A DNA stretch of 13,596 nucleotides, taken from Prolixibacteraceae bacterium (GTDB lineage Bacteria; Bacteroidota; Bacteroidia; Bacteroidales; Prolixibacteraceae). Below, in pieces: positions 8,176 through 13,596 of the stretch (positions within the stretch are counted from its first letter, which is position 1; each line of letters begins with the position of its first letter). Position numbers and translations under genes: made by a program. A model generated the notes under the pieces. The model ran no database searches and was not told where the DNA came from. It saw only the letters and a program-made list of their open reading frames with translations. Where the stretch lies: contig JAQIDF010000517.1 in NCBI GenBank assembly GCA_027858145.1, forward strand, positions 1 through 13,596, written 5' to 3'.

Positions 8176-9318
8176 ATGACCAGGATTACAAGTACCGTTA
8201 TTACCTTACTTTTATTGATGGTTTCATTTTCAGGGGTTAAAGCCCAGAAAGCTACCAACCCTGAAGTGATTCTTGAGAAAATGCAACTGGCCAACGATTA
8301 TTTTATGGAAAAATGGCCCGACGTAGGCAAAACCATTATAACCAACAAAGAACGCCCCAGCAATATCTGGACACGCGCAGTTTATTACGAAGGACTGATG
8401 CAGCTATACAGCATCGACCCCGATGAGCGTTACTACAAATATGCTGTTGACTGGGGCGAGTTTCACAACTGGGGTTTCCGAAGTGGCAATAAAACACGCA
8501 ATGCCGACGACCAGTGCGCCGGACAAACTTACATCGAATTATACCAGATTGACGAGCAACCCGGGCGCATTGCCAACATTAAAGAATGCATCGATAACGT
8601 GGTTGCCGGCGAAAAAAACGACGACTGGAGCTGGATTGATGCCATTCAGATGGGTATGCCAATTTTTGCTCAACTGGGCGTTTTGTACAACGATGATAAA
8701 TATTTTGAAAAAATGTACGACATGTACATGTACACCCGCAACCAACATGGCGATAACGGTCTGTTGAACCCCGAAGACAACTTGTGGTGGCGTGATGCCG
8801 ATTTTGACCCTCCTTACGTTGAGCCCAACGGCGAAGATAGCTACTGGGCGCGCGGAAACGGATGGGTTTATATGGCACTGGCACGCGTTATGACCATCAT
8901 TTCAGAAGATACTCCGCATTACGACCAATACCTTAGCGATTATAAAGCCATGACCAAAGCTCTTGGAAAAATACAACGCGTTGACGGTACCTGGAATGTA
9001 AGTCTGCACGACCCCTCAAACTATGGTGGCAAAGAGCTATCGGGAACAGCAATGTTTGTTTACGGTATGGCATGGGGAATCAACAATGGTATTTTGAAAG
9101 AAAAGAAATACCGCCCGATGGTTGAACACGCCTGGACAACTATGGCAATACATTGTGTACACGACAACGGGTTCCTGGGATTTGTGCAAAGCACCGGCAA
9201 AGAACCCAAAGACGGGCAGCCGGTATCCTATACTAAACAACCCGATTTTGAAGATTACGGATTGGGAGCTTTCCTGTTTGCAGGAACCGAAATGTATAAA
9301 CTGATGAAAGCTAAATAG
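8176..9318 (+). CDS. GH105 unsaturated rhamnogalacturonyl hydrolase
   Basis: This 380-residue (alpha/alpha)6-barrel protein has the YteR/YesR-type GH105 signature. The pattern includes 'RAVYYEGLMQLYS', 'NADDQCAGQTYIELY' (Asp111/Asp112), 'DDWSWIDAIQMGMP' with Asp155 at the expected catalytic position, 'YWARGNGWVYMALARVM' (224-239) and 'ELSGTAMFVYGMAWGIN'. GH105 enzymes add water to the 4,5-unsaturated uronic acid at the non-reducing end of oligosaccharides made by pectate or rhamnogalacturonan lyases, releasing a keto-uronate. Its presence implies a lyase elsewhere in the locus. The ATG at 8176 is preferred over an in-frame TTG at 8140, because it puts the signal peptide ('ITLLLLMVSFSGVKAQ') directly at the N-terminus. 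The protein is therefore exported, probably periplasmic. Co-transcription with rhaM is likely. Specificity (RG versus other uronides) is inferred from context. Confidence 0.93.
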   Translation: MTRITSTVITLLLLMVSFSGVKAQKATNPEVILEKMQLANDYFMEKWPDVGKTIITNKERPSNIWTRAVYYEGLMQLYSIDPDERYYKYAVDWGEFHNWGFRSGNKTRNADDQCAGQTYIELYQIDEQPGRIANIKECIDNVVAGEKNDDWSWIDAIQMGMPIFAQLGVLYNDDKYFEKMYDMYMYTRNQHGDNGLLNPEDNLWWRDADFDPPYVEPNGEDSYWARGNGWVYMALARVMTIISEDTPHYDQYLSDYKAMTKALGKIQRVDGTWNVSLHDPSNYGGKELSGTAMFVYGMAWGINNGILKEKKYRPMVEHAWTTMAIHCVHDNGFLGFVQSTGKEPKDGQPVSYTKQPDFEDYGLGAFLFAGTEMYKLMKAK

Positions 9319-9406
9319 TGGAATACTGGAATAGTGGAATATTGGAGTATTGGCAATTAAAGCATGATTTTCCATTCATCCATTTTTCCAGTATTCCATC
9401 AATCCT
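9319..9406. repeat. Inverted arrays of an 8-base repeat
   Basis: Directly after the GH105 stop, 9319-9353 consists of four tandem 8-base units (tggaatac, tggaatag, tggaatat, tggagtat) plus a final tgg. From 9371 the opposite orientation appears: tccattca, tccatttt, tccagtat, tccatcaa, then tcc, keeping the same 8-base period. The two arms contain a perfect 11-base inverted repeat, 9319-9329 'tggaatactgg' and 9388-9398 'ccagtattcca'. Transcribed, the region would fold as a long imperfect hairpin with a loop around 9354-9370. A near-identical 'caattaa(a)gca' occurs at 9354 and 9410. No protein fits here; the reading frame of the next gene extends back into it only by chance (ATG at 9364). It may act as a transcript stabiliser, processing site or weak terminator, or be a dispersed repeat of the genome. 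Confidence 0.7.
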
Positions 9407-9459
9407 TTTCAATTAAGCAAACATATTACGACTTAAATCGTAATAAAGGACAAATGTAC

Positions 9460-10407
9460 ATGAACACAATGAAGATTTTCTCAATAGCAATATTGATTTT
9501 ATTACTAAGCTCATGCACCGCACCCAAAAGTGAAGTATATCTTTTTTCATACTTCACGGGTCGGGGCGAAGACGGCCTTCACCTTGCCTACAGCAACGAC
9601 GGGCTCAATTGGCAAGCCATTAATAATGGCGGGTCAATACTCGAACCGGAAGTAGGTAAAGACAAACTCATGCGGGACCCCTGTATTGTACAGGGGTCCG
9701 ATGGCCGTTTTCACATGGTTTGGACTACCGGCTGGTGGGACAAGTATATTGGTTACGCATGGTCTGATGACCTGATCAACTGGTCGGAACAAAAAACCAT
9801 ACCGGTGATGGAGCATGAACCCGAAGCCAGAAACAGCTGGGCGCCCGAACTGTATTACGATGAAGAAAACAACCTTTTTCATATTTTTTGGGCCACAACC
9901 ATCCCGAGCCGGCATTCGCCCATTGAATTTACCGAACGCGAAAAAGGTCTCAACCATCGCATGTATGCCACATCAACAAAAGATTTCAAAACGTTTGAAC
10001 CTACATCCATGTTTTTCAATACTAATTTTAGCGTGATCGATGCAGCAATCATAAAACACAAAAATGAATACGTCATGTTCATCAAAAACGAAAACCCGAA
10101 TCCACCTGAAAAAAACATACGCATAACAAAATCAGACAATGCCGCAGGCCCCTATCCAACCGAAGTTTCAGAACCGATTACAGGCGATTATTGGGCTGAA
10201 GGCCCTACACCGTTAAAAGTTGGTGAGTACATTTATGTTTATTTCGATAAATACAGGGAGCACGTTTACGGTGCTGTTCGCTCAAAAGACCTGGAAAAAT
10301 GGGAAGATGTATCAGACTCGTTGAACATGATAAGCGGCGCACGCCACGGTACAGCGTTTAAAGTTGATGAGGAAGTGTTTAATAATCTGCTGGATTATTT
10401 TAATTAA
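9460..10407 (+). CDS. GH43-like five-bladed beta-propeller glycosidase, lipoprotein
   Basis: The 315-residue product has repeated propeller-blade strands ('HLAYSNDGLNW', 'YAWSDDLINWSE', 'YATSTKDFKTFE', 'GAVRSKDLEKWEDVS'), as in the GH43/GH32 group. Candidate catalytic acids are Asp73 in 'MRDPCIV', Asp194 in 'FSVIDAAI' and Glu248 in 'YWAEGPT', the last two at the positions of the GH43 modulator Asp and acid Glu. 'NSWAPELYYD' is also typical. GH43 members act on arabinose, galactose or xylose side chains; here an RG-I side chain is likely but the precise sugar is unknown. An in-frame ATG at 9364 falls in the repeat spacer and would add about 30 unlikely residues. ATG 9460 lies 9 bases after 'agga' and is followed by 'FSIAILILLLSSC', giving lipid anchor Cys19; 9454 and 9469 are alternatives. 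An 11-bp hairpin lies inside the gene over the RDP motif. Confidence 0.8.
   Translation: MNTMKIFSIAILILLLSSCTAPKSEVYLFSYFTGRGEDGLHLAYSNDGLNWQAINNGGSILEPEVGKDKLMRDPCIVQGSDGRFHMVWTTGWWDKYIGYAWSDDLINWSEQKTIPVMEHEPEARNSWAPELYYDEENNLFHIFWATTIPSRHSPIEFTEREKGLNHRMYATSTKDFKTFEPTSMFFNTNFSVIDAAIIKHKNEYVMFIKNENPNPPEKNIRITKSDNAAGPYPTEVSEPITGDYWAEGPTPLKVGEYIYVYFDKYREHVYGAVRSKDLEKWEDVSDSLNMISGARHGTAFKVDEEVFNNLLDYFN
9675..9699 (+). other. Perfect 11-bp hairpin inside a coding sequence
   Basis: Bases 9675-9685 'ggacccctgta' pair exactly with 9689-9699 'tacaggggtcc' across the 3-base loop 'ttg'. One more pair set (c9673-g9700) is possible with a bulged G. The stem is GC-rich for this AT-leaning region, and sits about 215 bases into the GH43-like gene, encoding 'RDPCIVQGS'. 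The reading frame is intact, so it is not a decayed insertion. No U-run follows, so it is not a standard terminator. It could cause pausing or transcript processing, or be a coincidence of conserved codons. Confidence 0.6.
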
Positions 10408-10440
10408 CTTTATCATCTTCTACAAACAAAAAAATCAATT

Positions 10441-11307
10441 ATGACTATGAAGAAATGTTTCATTATTAGTTCGTTAGTGCTTATTTCATTACAACTATCA
10501 GCACAAAAAAATCAAACAGACATTAGTTTATTCATGCGCTCCGATAGTGCAACATATCTGAGTGAAAAAAGTGAAACCTCAGGCGATTTATACAGCAGTA
10601 TCGGCCACCACGGCCCGGCTGTCGAAAATGAATGGATTGGCCTGCGGCTCTATTTCGACCACAAAGCAGCTATAGATGTTTACAACAAAGTGAAACCCGG
10701 GCTCGAACTCGAAGGCGCCCGCTGGTATCCCACCTCCGAACAGCAAAAACAAGGCTGGGGAGCCGATTATTATAAAGTGGGATCTACAGTAGGTCTTGGT
10801 GGCGTTCGTTTGTGGGATGGTGAAAAAGTATTGGAACTCGACCCGGTAAGCAACCGAACAGTCCGTGTGGTTAAAGAACCAACTTGTTCATACATGGAAA
10901 TGCTATCTGAAGATGTGCCGTACAAAGGAAGCAAAGTTGACATACTGGTACGTGTAACCGTTTTCTCGGGTGAACGTGAAGCCAAAGTTGAAGCTTTTGC
11001 CCTTACCGATGAACCCGTTCAATTTGTAACCGGTGTCAACTATCACGATGGCCACAAAAAACACATAGAAGACGGACTTATTGCTACCTGGGGCATACAC
11101 CCCGAAGATGTTGCTGCCGAGGTTATTTCACTTGGTGCTGCCATTAAATATAACCCGGCTGATTTTGAAATAAAAAAGGACGATGGAAAACAACATTTGC
11201 TAATTTCAAAACCAACCAAACAATTATCAACATGGATATCATCGGCTAACGAAAAAGAGCCTAAAATCAACACGCTTAAAAAGCTTGTAGACTCGATGAA
11301 ACAATAA
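10441..11307 (+). CDS. Secreted DUF4861-like protein
   Basis: This 288-residue protein begins with a Sec signal peptide ending 'QLSAQ' (cut near residue 21). The mature part has blocks I associate with the DUF4861 family of polysaccharide-locus proteins: 'GHHGPAVENEWIGLRLYF' (55-72), 'AIDVYNK', 'LELEGARWYPT', 'GSTVGLGGVRLWDGEKV' and 'DPVSNRTVRVV'. Alternating hydrophobic residues point to a beta-sandwich. No function is established to my knowledge. Such genes sit in pectin and uronate loci, and an enzyme or a glycan-binding role are both possible. His56/His57, Glu62, Glu64 and Asp73 in the conserved-looking block are candidates for an active or binding site, by inference only. It is shorter than the roughly 400 residues I recall for many DUF4861 proteins. 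The gap from the preceding gene is 33 bases, and a terminator follows 15 bases after the stop, so it ends the transcript. ATG 10447 is an alternative start. Confidence 0.7.
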   Translation: MTMKKCFIISSLVLISLQLSAQKNQTDISLFMRSDSATYLSEKSETSGDLYSSIGHHGPAVENEWIGLRLYFDHKAAIDVYNKVKPGLELEGARWYPTSEQQKQGWGADYYKVGSTVGLGGVRLWDGEKVLELDPVSNRTVRVVKEPTCSYMEMLSEDVPYKGSKVDILVRVTVFSGEREAKVEAFALTDEPVQFVTGVNYHDGHKKHIEDGLIATWGIHPEDVAAEVISLGAAIKYNPADFEIKKDDGKQHLLISKPTKQLSTWISSANEKEPKINTLKKLVDSMKQ

Positions 11308-11322
11308 ATTTCAAACATATTC

Positions 11323-11362
11323 AAATGCCTGGTTTTATTGAATAAACCGGGCATTTATTTTT
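11323..11362 (+). terminator. Rho-independent terminator
   Basis: A 13-bp stem pairs 11323-11335 'aaatgcctggttt' with 11344-11356 'aaaccgggcattt', with a single G-U pair, an 8-base loop and a following 'attttt' run. It starts 15 bases after the DUF4861-like gene's stop and ends 27 bases before the next start, so it marks the end of the transcript that carries the upstream genes. Some read-through to the esterase gene is possible, as I see no clear Bacteroidota promoter (TAnnTTTG) in 11363-11389. Confidence 0.85.
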
Positions 11363-11389
11363 AAAAACATAACAACGCTTAACTACACT

Positions 11390-13596
11390 ATGAGAACAAA
11401 TGTATTTTCATGCTTTTTAGTATTACTAATTACCCTTTTCCTGTCTCAAAATTCCACGGCAAAAATTCAATTGCCGGCATTGGTTGGCAGTCACATGGTT
11501 CTGCAGCAAAACTCAGATGTAAAAATATGGGGTAAGGCAAATCCGGACGAAACCATTTCTTTTACAGCCGGCTGGACTGATAAAATATATACTATAAACA
11601 CTTCTCCCGATAGTATATGGAACTTTGTCATCGACACGCCAAATGCCGGGGGTCCATACACTGTTACTATTGAAGGTGAAAATACCATCATATTAAGCGA
11701 TATTTATATTGGCGAAGTGTGGTTGTGCTCCGGACAATCGAATATGGAAAAACCCATAGGTGAACGAAACGGTCAGCGCCCTGTTTTTAACCACGAAGAA
11801 GAAATTAATAACGCCAACCACCCACAAATCAAGCTTTTCAAAGTGCCAAAGCGTAAAAGCCTGCATCCGGCCAACGATATTGAAAGCGAGTGGCAAACCT
11901 GCACCCCGCAGAATATCGATAAACTAAAATTCACGGCTGCCGGTTATTTCTTTGGTCGTGAACTACACCAGAAACTTGACGTACCAATTGGCCTTATTGA
12001 CGCAACATGGGGCGGTTCACGCATTGAGTTATGGACACCGGCTGAAGCCTTTGGAATGGTTGATGGTCTCGATTCACTTGCAGCGGCTGCACAAATACCC
12101 GGAAAAAAAGCCGAGGGATTAGTCCCATCGATATTCTACAACGCCATGGTGGCACCGCTCACTAATTATTCCATAAAAGGTGCCATTTGGTACCAGGGCG
12201 AGTCGAACCTGATGGACATCAACGATGGTCTGCGTTACGAGGTCAAACAAAATGCCATGATTAAGGGCTGGAGAAACGCCTGGAACAAACCGGAAATGCC
12301 TTTCTACTATGTTCAAATAGCACCGTACCGTTACTATATCGATCGTCAAAAACGGGTCAACTCGCCCAATGAGCTACCACTTTTATGGGAAGCCCAAACC
12401 CGGGGACTGCAAATGCCCAACACTGGCATGGTGGTTACAACCGACCTGGTTGACGACCTCAGCGACATACATCCCCGAAATAAACTGGATGTGGGGAAAC
12501 GTCTGGCAAACCTGGCATTAGATAACACCTATCAACTTGAGGGCATTAAAAGTGAAAGCCCTGTTTTCGAAAAAGCAAAATTCAGGAAAAACAAAGTTAT
12601 ACTATCGTTTAAAAATACGTATGGCAAACTTTCCGCAAAAAATAACGCCCCCCTCACCTACTTTACTATTGCCGGAAATGACCGAAAATTTGTAAAAGCA
12701 AAAGCTAAAATCAAAGGCGACAACGTAATAGTTTATAACGAAGAAATAAAGAATCCGGTAGCCGTCCGGTTTGCGTGGGACGAAGAAGCACAGCCCAACC
12801 TTTTCAATGCGGCCGGTTTGCCGGTAGTTCCGTTCAGAACCGACAACTGGGCAATGCCTTTAAACGACAATAATAGCACTGTTTCGTTTTTATTTGGAGA
12901 AATACGGGGCAATATTGGACAATACCCAATTCACGAAAACATTGAATATACCAACAACCGGGGGTTCGGTTTCGATTTTAACAATAAAGAAGAAGTAACA
13001 ATTATTGAAGGCGAAAAAGGCTATTGCACAGCCAGCGTACCGTTTTATTTCTCGGTAAAAAAGCCCGAAGGTAATTACGAGGTTGAAATCACCTTTGGAA
13101 ACCCCGAAAAAGCTTCAAAAACAACGGTTAAAGCCGAAGCACGCCGTTTGATGCTCAAAAACGTTGAAGCTGAAAAAGGCGAAATCCTTATCCGGAAATT
13201 TATAGTAAACGTACGTTCACCCAAGATTGACGAAAACCGCTCGATAAATCTCAAAGCACGCGAGGCAAATTACATGAACTGGGATAACCGCCTTACGCTT
13301 GAATTTTCCGGCGAAAACATCGCCATTCAGAAAATACGCATCAAACCGGTTGAAAAAATTAAAACTGTATTTCTGGCCGGTAATTCAACCGTTACCGACC
13401 AGGATTGTGCCCCCTGGGCTTCGTGGGGACAAATGATTACACACTACTTCAACAACGAGGTTGTGGTGGCAAACTTTGCCGAATCGGGTTCTTCGCTGGC
13501 AGCCTTTAAAGGTAGAAGGAGGCTCGACAAAATTGAATCGGTCATGCAACCCGGCGACTACCTGTTTATTGAATTCGGGCATAACGACCAAAAACG
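11390..13596 (+). CDS. Sialate-O-acetylesterase / CE12 rhamnogalacturonan acetylesterase fusion, 3' end missing
   Basis: An open frame from ATG 11390 runs off the window, giving 735 residues with no stop. A signal peptide ('FLVLLITLFLSQNSTA') is followed by a sialate-O-acetylesterase-type module (about 25-490): nucleophile Ser117 in 'CSGQSNM', 'GAIWYQGESN' (264-273), and Asp359/His361 in 'DLSDIHPRNK'. Residues about 505-655 form a beta-rich linker of the kind found before CE12 domains. Then a second SGNH esterase begins: 'FLAGNSTVTDQ' with Ser666, 'ESGSSLAAFK', and 'FIEFGHNDQK' at the very end. Its Asp-His pair lies beyond the window. CE12 enzymes deacetylate the RG-I backbone, opening it to hydrolases. 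The first module may remove acetyls at another position or from another sugar. It is exported, probably periplasmic. It sits after a terminator, so it may have its own promoter. Confidence 0.93.
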   Translation, partial: MRTNVFSCFLVLLITLFLSQNSTAKIQLPALVGSHMVLQQNSDVKIWGKANPDETISFTAGWTDKIYTINTSPDSIWNFVIDTPNAGGPYTVTIEGENTIILSDIYIGEVWLCSGQSNMEKPIGERNGQRPVFNHEEEINNANHPQIKLFKVPKRKSLHPANDIESEWQTCTPQNIDKLKFTAAGYFFGRELHQKLDVPIGLIDATWGGSRIELWTPAEAFGMVDGLDSLAAAAQIPGKKAEGLVPSIFYNAMVAPLTNYSIKGAIWYQGESNLMDINDGLRYEVKQNAMIKGWRNAWNKPEMPFYYVQIAPYRYYIDRQKRVNSPNELPLLWEAQTRGLQMPNTGMVVTTDLVDDLSDIHPRNKLDVGKRLANLALDNTYQLEGIKSESPVFEKAKFRKNKVILSFKNTYGKLSAKNNAPLTYFTIAGNDRKFVKAKAKIKGDNVIVYNEEIKNPVAVRFAWDEEAQPNLFNAAGLPVVPFRTDNWAMPLNDNNSTVSFLFGEIRGNIGQYPIHENIEYTNNRGFGFDFNNKEEVTIIEGEKGYCTASVPFYFSVKKPEGNYEVEITFGNPEKASKTTVKAEARRLMLKNVEAEKGEILIRKFIVNVRSPKIDENRSINLKAREANYMNWDNRLTLEFSGENIAIQKIRIKPVEKIKTVFLAGNSTVTDQDCAPWASWGQMITHYFNNEVVVANFAESGSSLAAFKGRRRLDKIESVMQPGDYLFIEFGHNDQK

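Noticed and set aside
9364..9459. Upstream ATG at 9364 for the GH43-like gene
   Set aside because: It lies within the octamer repeat spacer and places about 30 unrelated residues before a clear lipoprotein signal; starts at 9454-9469 fit far better.
13379..13390. Asn in place of Asp in the 'GDS' motif of the CE12 module (reads GNS) as a sign of inactivation
   Set aside because: To my recollection GNS is common in Bacteroidota CE12 esterases; the nucleophile Ser and the later 'GHNDQK' block are intact.
1..13596. Search by eye for tRNA/rRNA genes, CRISPR arrays, insertion sequences, toxin-antitoxin or defence genes
   Set aside because: None seen: no regular long repeats with spacers, no transposase-like frames, and almost all sequence is accounted for by the carbohydrate genes.

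Overview
The window is a one-strand (+) run of carbohydrate-degrading genes and looks like the interior of a pectin / rhamnogalacturonan-I (RG-I) utilisation locus from a Bacteroidota bacterium. Signs of that phylum are lipoprotein and Sec signal peptides on nearly every enzyme, AT-leaning intergenic DNA with little Shine-Dalgarno sequence, and the combination of GH2, GH28, GH106, GH105 and sialate-esterase/CE12 genes. A marine or environmental Bacteroidales/Marinilabiliales-type organism is possible, but I cannot place it below phylum from sequence alone.

Layout. Positions 1-7639 hold four tightly packed genes with gaps of 12-13 bases: the 3' part of a GH2 glycosidase, two tandem paralogous GH28 pectinases, and a GH106 alpha-L-rhamnosidase lipoprotein. 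A 184-base gap (7640-7823) contains nested inverted repeats. Next come rhaM (L-rhamnose mutarotase, the only clearly cytoplasmic product), a GH105 unsaturated-uronyl hydrolase, an unusual spacer made of inverted 8-base repeats (9319-9406), a GH43-like beta-propeller lipoprotein with a perfect 11-bp hairpin inside its coding sequence, and a DUF4861-like secreted protein. A clear Rho-independent terminator follows (11323-11362). The last gene (11390 to the window edge) is a fusion of a sialate-O-acetylesterase-type domain and a CE12 rhamnogalacturonan acetylesterase, cut off by the window end.

How the genes fit together (inference from family knowledge). The esterase fusion removes acetyl groups from RG-I. 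The GH28 enzymes cut galacturonic acid linkages in the backbone or in oligosaccharides, and GH2 and the GH43-like enzyme trim side chains. GH106 removes terminal rhamnose, GH105 removes the unsaturated uronic acid left by (unseen) polysaccharide lyases, and RhaM interconverts rhamnose anomers for catabolism. No SusC/SusD pair, polysaccharide lyase, sulfatase or regulator lies in the window, so any such genes must be outside it.

The points most worth checking are the loss of the conserved GHG histidine in the first GH28 but not in its neighbour, three non-coding or RNA-level structures (7690-7786, 9319-9406 and 9675-9699), and the two-esterase fusion. I see no defence system, mobile element, CRISPR array or RNA gene.
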